In this document: positions 1-9,960 of the stretch, piece after piece
Numbering within the stretch: position 1 is the stretch's first letter
Layout: the number at the start of each line of letters is the position of its first letter
NCBI GenBank assembly: GCA_937129145.1
Contig: CAKZMU010000009.1
Coordinates: forward strand, 16,551 to 80,550
From: an uncultured Lacinutrix sp.
Lineage (GTDB): Bacteria > Bacteroidota > Bacteroidia > Flavobacteriales > Flavobacteriaceae
Length of the DNA stretch: 64,000 nucleotides
Direction of reading: 5' to 3'
Position numbers and translations under genes: made by a program
The notes under the pieces: generated by a model
What the model saw: only the letters and a program-made list of their open reading frames with translations
Databases searched by the model: none
What the model was told of the DNA's origin: nothing

Positions 1-67
1 ACGGTATAAGTACGTTTTTTTAACATCAATCAAAAATAATAAAAGAAAGAGGTCTTTTTGGAGTATT

Positions 68-2467
68 CTACAAACTATACTTCAATGATAAAATAACATT
101 AGTCCCTGGTGCAGCAATACCAGAAGAATAGGGTCTATACAACTGGTTGGTAATATTTTCGACTGTGGCAATTAAAGATGTTGATGGACTTAAATGGTAT
201 TGAGACCTTAAATTTATGGTGTACCAAGATGGTGCGTAAGGATTTCCGTTATCATCTAAAGCAAAAATATAATCGGCTAACGACGATGCTAATTGGTTGC
301 TAGACAACTCACTATTGTAATTTATAAAAGCATCCCATTTTAATTTGTTCTTTTCCCAAATTAAGTGCGTGTTCCCAAAGTTTGGGGCTACGTGCCTTAC
401 AGGAACTTCTATGCCATCTTTATCTTCTTCGGTACCTCCAACAATACTATATTGAGAGGTTAGCTTTAAATTGTCATTAAACGATATTTTAACACCAGCT
501 TCAAAACCATAAATCCATGCTTTGGATGCGTTTTGTATGGCTTGTATGTCGCTTAATTCACCATCGTACATCATTTGGGTTTCTCCGTTTACTTCAAAAT
601 CACGCCTAACCAATGCGTTATCAAGATACGTGTAATAAGTTGCTAAATCGAACACCACACTTTCGTTAAAGTTTAAAACCAAACCTAATTCTCCTCCATA
701 AGCATATTCTGGTTTTAAATTTGTGTTTGGAACCACAACAGAACCTGGTTTAGAATCAAACACTTTCCCAACATCATCAATATTTGGTGCCCTAAATGCT
801 GTAGAGGCATTTAACTTCCATAATATTGTTTTATTTGGCGCCCAACTCATTCCTGCAGTTCCTGTAAATGCGCCTGTATTAATACTCACATCATTAAACG
901 GAAGGTTTAAAAAAGCATTATTTTCGTCTAAATTGGCTTTTATGGATATATGATTAAACCTAATCCCTGATTGAAAAGTAAATTTCTTATTCGGACTATA
1001 TTTATAGCTCACGTATGGAGCCATAGATTGCCATGTAGAACCATGAGGATATCTCGTTGCTATTGGTTGTGATGTGCCATTGGAAACAGACGTTTCCTTT
1101 GCAGTTGAGCCTACAGTATTGTAAATATATTCTGCGCCATAAAATAATCTTGAAGTTTCAGACAGTGATTTTTCAAAATCTAAATTGGCAGTTAATACAT
1201 CTACATTTTCCTCTCTAATTCTTCTGGAATCTGAATACAAGTTTCTATCTATCCTACTTTCTTGAAAGTTTTGATAGGCGGCTGCAATCTTGAAATTATC
1301 ATATAAATTGGACTTACTGCTTAAGGTGGTCATTTTAATGTTTCCCATAAACCATTTTTGTGGGCCATAATTCCACTCTGCTGAACGCAGTTCATTGTCT
1401 CTATACCTTATGAGCCTATCATAACGAGGATAATCGGATGTTGCCGAATAATGCAATCCTAAATCGAAATGCAATTTATCGTTGGCTTTATAATGAATTT
1501 TTTCGAGCAAGTTTATTTGATTATAGCCTGTAAATTTTTGTACTCTGGGGTCGCTGTTTTGAATAACAACGTCAACGCCATTTGTGGTTTGTACATACTC
1601 GTTACGCAAATAATCGTTGGGTCCAAATTTTCCCATTTTTAAATCATCAAAATCGGTATAGCTAACACTTGTTAAAAACGCCCAATTTTTATACCCTAAA
1701 TTAACATCTATATGACCTGTTTTTTCTTTTGAAGCCGACGCATACCTAACAATAGTATTTGCTTTTAACAGCAAGGAGTCCGATTGTGATAGTTTTGGGT
1801 TTTTTGTGTAAAAATTCATAACACCACCTATGGCATCGCTACCGTAAATAACCGAGCCTGCTCCTAGAATCACCTCAGTATTTTGAATGGCAAAAGGGTC
1901 TATAGATATGACATTTTGTACATTTCCGCCTCTAAAAATGGCTGTGTTCATTCTAACATCATCAACCGAAATTAGAAGTCTGTTTGTAGAAAACCCTCTT
2001 ATTAAAGGGCTTCCACCACCCATTTGACTTTTTTGAATAAAAATTTGTCCTGAGTTTTGAAGCAAATCGGCACTTGTTTGTGGGTTGCTAAATACGATAT
2101 CCTCCGCTTTAATGCTCATGATTTTTTGAGGCACTTCCCTTTTGCTTTGCTCAAACTTTGACGCTGAAATTACAATTTCATCTAAGTCTTGCGATTTGGA
2201 CTTTAAATAAATAATATTTGAAATATGTGACTTAACAAGCGTGGTAGTGATATGCGTAATATGCTGGAACGTGATTCTTTCGTTTTCTGAAAAAATATCA
2301 AGTGTTATTTTACCGTCAAACCCCGAAATAACACTCTTTGTTTTACTGGTATTATATGCTGCTACACCAGTAATTGGTTCGCTTGTTGTTGCATCTAAAA
2401 CTGTGATTTCCTGGGCGCTTGCGAAGAGACAAAAAAAACATAAAAAAAAGAAACAAAGGCTTCTCAT
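68..2467 (-). CDS. TonB-dependent outer-membrane receptor with CarboxypepD_reg-like N-terminus
   Basis: Outer-membrane active transporter, 799 residues. The first ~18 residues are a signal peptide ending in ASAQ. A carboxypeptidase-regulatory-like beta domain follows (about 20-90), then a TonB-box/plug region (about 95-220, with SPLIRGF and YGSDAIGGV motifs typical of plugs), then a beta-barrel that ends in an aromatic strand (LSLKYSL). The plug wording resembles haemoglobin/transferrin-type receptors, but the ligand cannot be read from the sequence. The ATG lies 3 bases after the recO stop, so it is probably the last gene of a porZ-recO-receptor operon. Confident of family, not of substrate. 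Confidence 0.9.
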   Translation of the reverse strand: MRSLCFFFLCFFCLFASAQEITVLDATTSEPITGVAAYNTSKTKSVISGFDGKITLDIFSENERITFQHITHITTTLVKSHISNIIYLKSKSQDLDEIVISASKFEQSKREVPQKIMSIKAEDIVFSNPQTSADLLQNSGQIFIQKSQMGGGSPLIRGFSTNRLLISVDDVRMNTAIFRGGNVQNVISIDPFAIQNTEVILGAGSVIYGSDAIGGVMNFYTKNPKLSQSDSLLLKANTIVRYASASKEKTGHIDVNLGYKNWAFLTSVSYTDFDDLKMGKFGPNDYLRNEYVQTTNGVDVVIQNSDPRVQKFTGYNQINLLEKIHYKANDKLHFDLGLHYSATSDYPRYDRLIRYRDNELRSAEWNYGPQKWFMGNIKMTTLSSKSNLYDNFKIAAAYQNFQESRIDRNLYSDSRRIREENVDVLTANLDFEKSLSETSRLFYGAEYIYNTVGSTAKETSVSNGTSQPIATRYPHGSTWQSMAPYVSYKYSPNKKFTFQSGIRFNHISIKANLDENNAFLNLPFNDVSINTGAFTGTAGMSWAPNKTILWKLNASTAFRAPNIDDVGKVFDSKPGSVVVPNTNLKPEYAYGGELGLVLNFNESVVFDLATYYTYLDNALVRRDFEVNGETQMMYDGELSDIQAIQNASKAWIYGFEAGVKISFNDNLKLTSQYSIVGGTEEDKDGIEVPVRHVAPNFGNTHLIWEKNKLKWDAFINYNSELSSNQLASSLADYIFALDDNGNPYAPSWYTINLRSQYHLSPSTSLIATVENITNQLYRPYSSGIAAPGTNVILSLKYSL

Positions 2468-2470
2468 ATC

Positions 2471-3193
2471 TTAACTAAATACTTGATTTAAAATTGATAT
2501 AGATTTGGGGTGTTTAAATCCGTCCAAATGTAGCTTAAAATAGAGTAATATCATACTTAAAAAATCACGTTTTTGAGACGACGTTATCTCCAATGACTTA
2601 GTATCATCAAATTTTATGCCTAAGCACTGTTTAAGTATTGTTAAATTATTGCCAGCAATACAGTAATTATTGGTTTTGGTGTTTTGAAATTTTCCTTCTT
2701 CTAAATTAAAATATAAGCTGTTTGTAGTTTTAGGGCTTTCAGGATAGAACCCTAGATATTTTGTGAGTTGTGTTAAAAAAAGTAGATGAAAATTAGTGTT
2801 TGTTTCGGTTTCATCAAACCAAATCATTGTTGTTTCTAAAAAACTATAAAGCGATTCGTTTTTTTCTTCTTCTACTAAAATGCTTGACAACACTTCTGAT
2901 AGAAACATAGCAATTGTACTTTTTATAACATTTGTATGTAAGGAGCTATAATATGCATGTAACTTTATGTCTCTTAAATATTGTAAAGAACGATTGTCTT
3001 TGTGGTCTGTCTCAATTTCCAATAAGCTTAAAGGCTGAAAATATGCAGATTTAAATTTGCCTTTCCTTGTCCTTAATGCATTTCTAACCAAATAAGAAAC
3101 AACGCCAAAATTTTCGGTATAGCATTTAATAATGAGGTCGTGGTCTTTATACTTTATTTTTGATAGAACAATGGCTTTTGTAGAAACTATCAT
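2471..3193 (-). CDS. recO: DNA repair protein RecO
   Basis: RecO loads RecA onto SSB-coated single-stranded DNA together with RecR. The protein has 240 residues, the usual size. The N-terminal OB-fold begins with the typical STKAIVLSKIKYKDHDLI stretch and is followed by the helical RecO domain. I see no CxxC zinc site, as is common in Bacteroidota RecO. The start ATG overlaps the porZ stop as ATGA (3190-3193), so translation is probably coupled. It sits between a secretion-system gene and a TonB receptor, a layout of co-transcription rather than shared function. Confidence 0.92.
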   Translation of the reverse strand: MIVSTKAIVLSKIKYKDHDLIIKCYTENFGVVSYLVRNALRTRKGKFKSAYFQPLSLLEIETDHKDNRSLQYLRDIKLHAYYSSLHTNVIKSTIAMFLSEVLSSILVEEEKNESLYSFLETTMIWFDETETNTNFHLLFLTQLTKYLGFYPESPKTTNSLYFNLEEGKFQNTKTNNYCIAGNNLTILKQCLGIKFDDTKSLEITSSQKRDFLSMILLYFKLHLDGFKHPKSISILNQVFS

Positions 3194-5541
3194 TGCCTTA
3201 TTACCATTAGCTTTAAAACCTTTGTTTCTAGGGATTCCATATCGGAAATCATGATGAGATACACACCAGAAGCAACCATATTATTTGCCATATTTTTTCC
3301 GTTCCAATAGGCTGTTCCGCCATCAATTTCTAGGTTATAACCTCTATACCTAGAATTTGCTCTAGATTGTGCTTCGGCTACTAGATTGCCTTCAATATCG
3401 GTAATTTTAATATTGACATTATCTGTAATATCCTTGATTTTTACTCTTTCGGTTGCAATGTTAAATCCTGGTCTTACTGGGTTTGGATAGACATAAGCAT
3501 CTACAAGTTCTTCGGTTGGTGCAGATCCTCCAGAATTGAAGGCGACCAGTCCTTTATCTGTGCCAATGAAAACCACACCTTGCGCATCATCTATAGTGAT
3601 GTCGTTCACATTGTTTGAAGGTAGTGGTGAATTATCTTTTGTGAAATGGTAAATGGTTTGTTGTCCATCTGGTGAAAAATAAAATAATCCTGCGCCAATA
3701 GTTGCGACCCATTTATTATTTGAACCATCTACTTTAATATCGGATATAAATTGGTCTTGTAATAGTTCTTTTGGAATGCCATTGTCCAAAATTACTATTT
3801 CGTCCGTAGTTAAGTCTTCATCGTCAAAAAACCTTGATGTATTGTATAGTACCCTTAATCCTGTGTCTGTACCAATCCAAAGTTGTCCGTTTTTATCTAA
3901 GGCAATGGCTCTCACCGATTTATCTGGTAAATTCCCATTTTCAGCATCAACATTTTTAAATATCTGATTGCTTCCATTTAATCTAAAACCGATAACTCCA
4001 TACGAAAATGATGCGATAAAAATATCACCAGATGGAGTAAACAAAAGTTCTTTAAACCCAATGTTGTCTGTTAATGCATTTGGAATTAGCTCGGTAAAAT
4101 CAAAACTTCTCCATGCGTTTGAGCTTGGATCGTATGCTTTTAAAGGTTTTTCTATTAATCCTGTTAGCGACCATAATATACCATTATCGTCAAATGTTGT
4201 TCCTGAAAGTCTAAGGCTTCTATATGTTGGTGAACTTGGAAGAAATAATGATTCCAATCCACTGTTGGTTTCATCAAACTTTTGAGTTGCTATTCCATCA
4301 TTAATTTCAAGCATACCGTCGTGAAATGAGCTTACAAACACCTGTTGCGGATTTAATGGGTTAATAGAAATAGCATTTAAATTGCGTAATTCAAACACAT
4401 CACCATAAGGGATATTATTCCATGTATTATCAAATAATTGGCTAACACCTTCCCTTTTAAATGGGCTAGGGTTATAGAATCTAGTATAATCTCCATAAGA
4501 CACCCAAACATTTCCAAAGCCTGAAGTAATAGAAAATATATCGTTTCTTAATGGTCCATCAGGATGAATTTCTTGAAATGTCGACACATTTGCTTGGGTA
4601 GTTTTTAAAACTCCAAAATTAGTCGTTCCTATGTAAATACCTTCTTGGGTTATTGAAGAAGCTGTAAACCTTGTATCGAACTCTGCGGTTTGTGTTGGGT
4701 TTGCCAATAGGTTAAAATTAGCATCATACACATAAACATTATCCCGAATCGTGACAACTAATTGGTTATTTGCGCTTTTTAAATCTAACGGTTGGCTAGG
4801 ATAAGTCAGTAATTGGTTTAACGTTGTCCCATTTATTTCATAAATTCTTCTATTGGTTGATGTGCAGTATAACTTATCTAAAACAGCCTCAATACCATTA
4901 AAATTACCTGTTGTTATTTGTTCCCATTCTTGAAAATCTATTAAGTTTGGACTGCTTAATAAGCCTCTTTTAATACCTTCGCTACCACATGCCGCATAAA
5001 TATATCCATTAAAAACCGTTGTTTGATTTACTTGTATTTGTGAGCCACCGTTTCCAATAAAATAAGTGTCTCCAAACTCCAGTCTAGATAAATCGTAAAC
5101 CGAAATCCCAAAATCTGCCGAAATAAAAACACTTCCATCCAACTCACTAAAATGGTTAATTCTTTTGCCATTTGGAGGAATGGTGTTTTTATCTAGAATA
5201 TCTACTACTGTTGTTATTTCCTCAGTAGATTCGTTATAAACCTCCATCAATCCGTTTTCATAACCTATTATAAGTAAACCATAACCTTCACTGTAATGTA
5301 AGGTTGAAATTAACTCTCCAGATAATCCATTTATGGTAGAAATTGTTTCTAATTCCTCAGTAACTATGTCATAGCTAAAAATAGCATTTTCTGATGCTGC
5401 ATATATTTTTTCTTGGCTAGACACAACATCTTTAATATTTAAATAAGAAAAATGGCCTTCCCAAAGCAGTGAAGTATTTTGGGCACTTAAAAAAAGCGAC
5501 CCTAAAAAGGTGAAGATTATTACAAAAAACTTCTTTTTCAT
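3190..5541 (-). CDS. porZ: PorZ-like type IX secretion system protein (beta-propellers plus C-terminal sorting domain)
   Basis: 783 residues. A signal peptide (to about residue 20, LSAQ) is followed by two-component-regulator-type beta-propeller repeats, seen as recurring blocks such as LWIGTDTGL, VFIGTDKGLVAF and GIYIGTTNFGV. The C-terminal ~90 residues form a type A sorting domain beginning VYPNPVRPG and ending in a KVLKLMVI strand. In Porphyromonas, PorZ belongs to the surface attachment complex that hands anionic LPS to PorU; that role is family knowledge. The gene directly precedes recO with a 4-base overlap. The alternative is a generic sorting-domain propeller protein, but length, architecture and the recO linkage favour PorZ. 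Confidence 0.85.
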   Translation of the reverse strand: MKKKFFVIIFTFLGSLFLSAQNTSLLWEGHFSYLNIKDVVSSQEKIYAASENAIFSYDIVTEELETISTINGLSGELISTLHYSEGYGLLIIGYENGLMEVYNESTEEITTVVDILDKNTIPPNGKRINHFSELDGSVFISADFGISVYDLSRLEFGDTYFIGNGGSQIQVNQTTVFNGYIYAACGSEGIKRGLLSSPNLIDFQEWEQITTGNFNGIEAVLDKLYCTSTNRRIYEINGTTLNQLLTYPSQPLDLKSANNQLVVTIRDNVYVYDANFNLLANPTQTAEFDTRFTASSITQEGIYIGTTNFGVLKTTQANVSTFQEIHPDGPLRNDIFSITSGFGNVWVSYGDYTRFYNPSPFKREGVSQLFDNTWNNIPYGDVFELRNLNAISINPLNPQQVFVSSFHDGMLEINDGIATQKFDETNSGLESLFLPSSPTYRSLRLSGTTFDDNGILWSLTGLIEKPLKAYDPSSNAWRSFDFTELIPNALTDNIGFKELLFTPSGDIFIASFSYGVIGFRLNGSNQIFKNVDAENGNLPDKSVRAIALDKNGQLWIGTDTGLRVLYNTSRFFDDEDLTTDEIVILDNGIPKELLQDQFISDIKVDGSNNKWVATIGAGLFYFSPDGQQTIYHFTKDNSPLPSNNVNDITIDDAQGVVFIGTDKGLVAFNSGGSAPTEELVDAYVYPNPVRPGFNIATERVKIKDITDNVNIKITDIEGNLVAEAQSRANSRYRGYNLEIDGGTAYWNGKNMANNMVASGVYLIMISDMESLETKVLKLMVIRQ

Positions 5542-5610
5542 ATATTTATTTCAGTATTCAAATATATTTATAACTAACGACAATTACTGCAAAATCATAT
5601 ATCTTAAAAG

Positions 5611-5640
5611 AAAAAAGCCTCCAGAAATCTGGAAGCTTTA
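5611..5640 (-). terminator. Rho-independent terminator after gdhA
   Basis: Read on the minus strand, a 10-base stem (AAGCTTCCAG / CTGGAGGCTT, one mismatch) with a 4-base loop is followed by a T run. It lies 20-50 bases past the gdhA stop and separates gdhA from the porZ operon. Confidence 0.8.
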
Positions 5641-5661
5641 GCTTTTTTAATGGTTTTATGT

Positions 5662-7005
5662 TTATACCACTCCTTGGTCTAACATGGCATCGGCAACTTT
5701 AACAAAACCTGCAACGTTAGCTCCTTTTACGTAGTTAACATACCCATCGGCTTCTGTCCCATATTCAACACAAGATTCATGAATATCGTTCATAATATTA
5801 TTTAGCTTTTGATCAACTTCTTCTCTTGTCCATCTTAAACGTAAAGAGTTTTGACTCATTTCTAATCCAGAAGTTGCAACACCTCCAGCATTAGAAGCTT
5901 TTCCTGGCGAAAATAATACTTTGGCCTTTTGCAATGCTTCAATAGCTTCAGGAGTTGTTGGCATATTAGCGCCTTCTGCAATTGCAATAACATTATTTGA
6001 TATTAATATTTTTGCTTCTTCTTCATTTAACTCATTTTGAGTAGCGCATGGTAATGCTATATCGCATGAAATAGACCATGGTCTCTTACCTGCATGGAAT
6101 GTCGCTGAAGGGTATTGCGTAGTATATTCACTTACTCTTCCTCTTTTAACATTCTTTAAATTCATGATAAATGCTAATTTATCTGCATCAATACCATCTG
6201 CATCATGAATAAATCCAGAAGAGTCTGATAAAGTAACTACTTTAGCTCCTAATTCGGTGGCCTTTTCACAAGCGAATTGCGCAACGTTTCCAGAACCTGA
6301 AATTACTACTGTTTTCTCATTAAACGAATCACCTTTTGTCGCTAACATGTTTTTGGCAAAATAAACTGTACCATAGCCAGTTGCTTCAGGTCTTACTAAA
6401 GACCCTCCATAACTAATCCCTTTTCCTGTTAATATACCAGTAAACTCATTTCTAAGTTTTTTATATTGTCCAAACATATAGCCTATTTCGCGTCCACCAA
6501 CACCAATATCTCCAGCAGGAACATCTGTATTAGGACCTATATGACGAAAAAGCTCGTTCATAAACGATTGGCAAAAACGCATAACCTCATTATCAGACTT
6601 TCCTTTTGGATTAAAATCTGACCCTCCTTTTCCTCCACCCATTGGTAAAGTGGTTAATGAGTTTTTAAATACTTGTTCAAAACCTAAAAACTTAAGTATG
6701 CTCAAGTTTACGCTTGGGTGAAAACGCAATCCACCTTTATAAGGCCCAATGGCTGAATTAAACTCAACCCTAAACCCTCTATTGACTTGGGTATTTCCAT
6801 TATCGTCAACCCATGGTACTCTAAAAATGATGGTTCTTTCTGGTTCAACCATCCTTTCAAGTAACATTTTACCTTGATATTTTGGATTTTCTTCAATAAA
6901 CGGGATTACCGTTTCTGCAACTTCGTGCACAGCTTGCATAAATTCTGGTTCGCCACCATTTCTTTGTTCAACAAGCTCTAAAAATGCATCAATTTTAGCT
7001 TTCAT
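5662..7005 (-). CDS. gdhA: NADP-specific glutamate dehydrogenase
   Basis: Catalyses reductive amination of 2-oxoglutarate to glutamate, normally the ammonium-assimilating direction for the NADP enzyme. The 447 residues match the small hexameric GdhA class. Visible motifs are the substrate pocket GGLRFHPSVN, the glycine-rich LPMGGGKGGSDF with its catalytic-region lysine, DVPAGDIGVGGREIGYM, and the Rossmann motif SGSGNVAQFA. The gene is single, with its own terminator downstream and a -7 box upstream. NADP specificity is inferred from family type. Confidence 0.96.
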   Translation of the reverse strand: MKAKIDAFLELVEQRNGGEPEFMQAVHEVAETVIPFIEENPKYQGKMLLERMVEPERTIIFRVPWVDDNGNTQVNRGFRVEFNSAIGPYKGGLRFHPSVNLSILKFLGFEQVFKNSLTTLPMGGGKGGSDFNPKGKSDNEVMRFCQSFMNELFRHIGPNTDVPAGDIGVGGREIGYMFGQYKKLRNEFTGILTGKGISYGGSLVRPEATGYGTVYFAKNMLATKGDSFNEKTVVISGSGNVAQFACEKATELGAKVVTLSDSSGFIHDADGIDADKLAFIMNLKNVKRGRVSEYTTQYPSATFHAGKRPWSISCDIALPCATQNELNEEEAKILISNNVIAIAEGANMPTTPEAIEALQKAKVLFSPGKASNAGGVATSGLEMSQNSLRLRWTREEVDQKLNNIMNDIHESCVEYGTEADGYVNYVKGANVAGFVKVADAMLDQGVV

Positions 7006-7051
7006 TTATATAATTTTGGAGTAATAATAAATTATTGAATTTTTATGAGCA

Positions 7052-7059
7052 CAAATATA
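7052..7059 (-). promoter_or_regulatory. Candidate -7 box for gdhA
   Basis: On the minus strand the bases read TATATTTG, an exact match to the Bacteroidota -7 consensus TAnnTTTG, about 50 bases upstream of the gdhA start. I could not find a matching -33 TTTG at 19-21 bases, so support is partial. Confidence 0.5.
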
Positions 7060-7175
7060 CATTATCTTAAAAAATAACTCACTTTTTTTTATATTTTCAC
7101 AATATCTTTTTGATATTTGTTGTTAATCATATTGAGCAGAATTTTTTTATTAAATAACACGTTTAGTCGGATTTA

Positions 7176-7206
7176 TTTGTTCTTTCGTCGAAGTTTTTTA
7201 TATTTG
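7176..7206 (+). promoter_or_regulatory. Bacteroidota-type promoter (TTTG-N19-TATATTTG)
   Basis: TTTG at 7176-7179 and TATATTTG at 7199-7206 are separated by 19 bases, matching the Bacteroidota primary sigma consensus TTTG-N19-TAnnTTTG. It lies about 35 bases upstream of the gene at 7242, so it most likely drives that gene. Confidence 0.75.
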
Positions 7207-7241
7207 CTCATATAAAAGCCATAAAATGGTCAACAGTTACT

Positions 7242-8027
7242 ATGCTTAACCTTAAACAATTAGTTCCACTAATATGCTTGTTTGCCTTTGCGCAAGCATC
7301 ATTCTCGCAATTAGGCTTTTCTCACGAAATTGGTGTAATCACGGGTCCAGTTCAATTTAGATCTGATTTTGGACAACGTTTAAATGAAAAAACTAATTTA
7401 GAAAATTCTGGCATTGGAGTTGGTGTAGTCCACTATATTAATTTTGCTTATAGTGCTGACTGTAATTGTTACACAGCCTATACTTATTTTAACGATCACT
7501 TTAAGTTAAGAAATGAAATTTCGTATAATAAAACGCAGTTAAAACATTATGGTGAATGGGTTGCTCCTTACCGAACAACTCCTGAAGCTAATCAATTAAG
7601 AGCACACACAGGTGTTGCTGAAAATTTTGACGTAGGAACTCAGTTAGAATTTTTCCCAAGAAGTATTAGAGACTTTCAAGGGTTTGCATACAGGCTTGCT
7701 CCTTATATAAGTTTAGGAGTCCATTATACGTATTCAACTCCCGAGGTTTCAACAAGTTATGGTAATGGCGATATTACCGATCCCAGCAATTTTTATTCGT
7801 TTTGGGATCCTGGTTCTGTAACAGACGAAGCAAAAAGTGGTTGGTCTTTGGTAACTAGTGTTGGAGCTAGATACAAAATTGGTGTATTATCAGATGTTTT
7901 GATAGACCTAAGATGGCAATATTTTGGTCACGATTGGGTAGATGGTTTAAACCACCAACTAACATCAAATAAATTTAATGATTGGCTATTATGGCTAAAC
8001 GTTGGGTATATCTATTATCTAGATTAG
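7242..8027 (+). CDS. Outer-membrane-like beta-barrel protein, unknown function (possible THC0290_0291 family)
   Basis: 261 residues with a signal peptide ending near FAQASFSQ (about residue 22). The rest alternates short aromatic and polar strands (LRNEISYNKTQ, YISLGVHYTYS, SVGARYKIGV) and ends WLNVGYIYYLD, consistent with a small outer-membrane barrel. From memory it resembles a flavobacterial family named THC0290_0291, of unknown function; I could not verify this. A near-consensus promoter precedes it. Its 3' end overlaps the convergent gene at 8019-9164 by 9 bases. No enzymatic motif is seen. Confidence 0.75.
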   Translation: MLNLKQLVPLICLFAFAQASFSQLGFSHEIGVITGPVQFRSDFGQRLNEKTNLENSGIGVGVVHYINFAYSADCNCYTAYTYFNDHFKLRNEISYNKTQLKHYGEWVAPYRTTPEANQLRAHTGVAENFDVGTQLEFFPRSIRDFQGFAYRLAPYISLGVHYTYSTPEVSTSYGNGDITDPSNFYSFWDPGSVTDEAKSGWSLVTSVGARYKIGVLSDVLIDLRWQYFGHDWVDGLNHQLTSNKFNDWLLWLNVGYIYYLD

Positions 8028-9164
8028 TTCTAGAGCCTGCTTTAAATCGTTAATTAAATCTTCCTCATCTTCAATTCCAACACTTAATCTAATTAAAGAA
8101 TCTATAACGCCTGTTTTTTCACGTTCTTCTTTTGGGATACTTGCGTGTGTCATACTTGCTGGGTGGCCAGAAAGAGACTCCACACCTCCTAAAGATTCTG
8201 CAAGTGTGAAAATTTTAAGGTTTTCGACTATTTTAATGGATTTTTCGTAATTATTCCCTTTGGTAGTAAACGATAACATTCCTCCAAAGTCATCCATTTG
8301 CACTTTAGCTATATTATGATTTGGATGCGTTTCAAACCCTGGCCAATACACATTTTCAATTTTTGGATGTGATGCTAAAAATTCAGCTACAGCTTTTCCG
8401 TTTTCACAGTGTCTTTGCATTCTCACATGTAATGTTTTAATGCCTCTTAGCGCCAAAAAACTATCTTGTGGGCCGCATACAGCACCACTTGCATTTTGAA
8501 TGAAATAGAGTTTTTCTGCTAATTTTTCATCATTAAGCATTAATGCTCCCATAACTACATCACTATGTCCTCCCAAATATTTTGTTGCTGAATGCATAAC
8601 AATATCTGCTCCCAAATCTAATGGTCGCTGCAAAAAAGGTGTTGCAAATGTATTATCTACAGCTAACAAGACATTGTGCCTTTTTGCAACAGTTGCCAAT
8701 GCTTTAATATCAATAATGTTCAGCATTGGGTTTGTAGGTGTTTCTGTCCAAATTAACTTAGTATTCTCATTTATTTGCGCTTCAACATTAGACACACTTT
8801 CCATGCCTACAAAATGAAATTTAATACCAAACTTTTCAAACACATGTTTAAACAAACGGTATGTTCCACCATATAAATCGTTGGTAGAGATAACTTCATC
8901 GCCAGGCTCCAAAAGCTTTATAACTGCATCAATCGCTGCTAAACCTGACCCAAAAGCTAAACCATAATTGCCATTCTCAATACTTGCAAAAGCATTTTCT
9001 AAAGCTTTACGAGTTGGATTATGAGTTCTTGAATACTCAAACCCTTTATGACCTCCTGGAGTGCTTTGGGCGTAAGTTGATGTTTGATAAATTGGAGGCA
9101 TTACAGCTCCGTAAGCAGGGTCGTGTTCTTGACCTCCATGAATTGTCTTAGTATTAAACTTCAT
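8019..9164 (-). CDS. metB: Cystathionine gamma-synthase-type PLP enzyme
   Basis: 381-residue Cys/Met metabolism PLP enzyme (fold type I). YSRTHNPTRKALE binds the cofactor phosphate, the aspartate in VDNTFATP contacts the pyridine ring, and the PLP lysine is in HSATKYLGGHSD. The C-terminal SLGGVESLSGHPASMTH stretch is typical of the family. The likely reaction is formation of cystathionine from an O-acylhomoserine and cysteine. Cystathionine gamma-lyase and O-acylhomoserine sulfhydrylase are close relatives that cannot be excluded by reading. The gene appears monocistronic and overlaps its convergent neighbour by 9 bases. Confidence 0.88.
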   Translation of the reverse strand: MKFNTKTIHGGQEHDPAYGAVMPPIYQTSTYAQSTPGGHKGFEYSRTHNPTRKALENAFASIENGNYGLAFGSGLAAIDAVIKLLEPGDEVISTNDLYGGTYRLFKHVFEKFGIKFHFVGMESVSNVEAQINENTKLIWTETPTNPMLNIIDIKALATVAKRHNVLLAVDNTFATPFLQRPLDLGADIVMHSATKYLGGHSDVVMGALMLNDEKLAEKLYFIQNASGAVCGPQDSFLALRGIKTLHVRMQRHCENGKAVAEFLASHPKIENVYWPGFETHPNHNIAKVQMDDFGGMLSFTTKGNNYEKSIKIVENLKIFTLAESLGGVESLSGHPASMTHASIPKEEREKTGVIDSLIRLSVGIEDEEDLINDLKQALELI

Positions 9165-9252
9165 TTTTTTAATGTTTGCAACAAATGTATATATAATTCG
9201 TTGTTTTAAAAAGTATGCAATACCTTTATAGTATTAATAAAACCCCATTCTA

Positions 9253-9960
9253 TTGAAAACAAAATTTTTAGCTCCTCTATTCTTTTTAATTCTTTTTTCT
9301 TGTGAAGAAGTTATAGTTGTAAATTTTACCGAAACCAATGCGTTCTTTGAGGAAAATGCTATTATAGAACTGAATATTCCAAAAGCTGAAGGTACCGAGA
9401 ATGCCTCAAAAGCAATTAACAACATCATTGAGAACCATATAGCAAATATATTGGTGTTTCTTGATGAACCATCTGATACTTTGCGGTTAGATTATGCTAT
9501 TCGAAATTTTGATGCTGAATATAAGTCGTTTAAGGATGGTTTTGGAGAAAGTGCCATGGTCTGGGATGCCAGTTTTGATGGTGAGGTTACTTACCAATCT
9601 TCAGAATTAATTTCTATTGCCATCAATAGTTATGTAAATTCTGGTGGTGCTCATGGCAACCTAAATGTGACATTTTTTAATTTTGATGCGTCTTCTGGAG
9701 AGCTATTAAAGTTTGACGATATTTTTAATGACAAAGAAGCTTTGACTAGAATTGTTAAAACTCATTTTGAAGAAGAAACCAAAGACAATAGCATCAATTA
9801 CTTTTTTGGAGAACCTTTTAGCCATCCAGCTAACATTGGTTTTAACGACCAAGGCGTTATCTTTTTTTACAATGTGTACGAAATTGCTTCATATGCTGAT
9901 GGCATTACTGAATTTACCGTTCCGTTTGATGACATTGAACCTTATTTAAACATATATTAA
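9253..9960 (+). CDS. DUF4163/DUF3298-like lipoprotein (TTG start)
   Basis: 235 residues. The N-terminus [17 protein letters not shown] is a lipoprotein signal with lipobox LFSC, so the mature protein is probably membrane-anchored. The rest matches the DUF4163/DUF3298 pattern, including the hallmark NSGGAHGN and a following [17 protein letters not shown] segment. No ATG is available in frame: a stop lies at 9238-9240 and the first plausible initiator is TTG at 9253. Its TAA overlaps the convergent antiporter stop through a shared TTAA. Function is unknown; relatives occur in cell-envelope and anti-sigma contexts. Confidence 0.8.
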   Translation: MKTKFLAPLFFLILFSCEEVIVVNFTETNAFFEENAIIELNIPKAEGTENASKAINNIIENHIANILVFLDEPSDTLRLDYAIRNFDAEYKSFKDGFGESAMVWDASFDGEVTYQSSELISIAINSYVNSGGAHGNLNVTFFNFDASSGELLKFDDIFNDKEALTRIVKTHFEEETKDNSINYFFGEPFSHPANIGFNDQGVIFFYNVYEIASYADGITEFTVPFDDIEPYLNIY

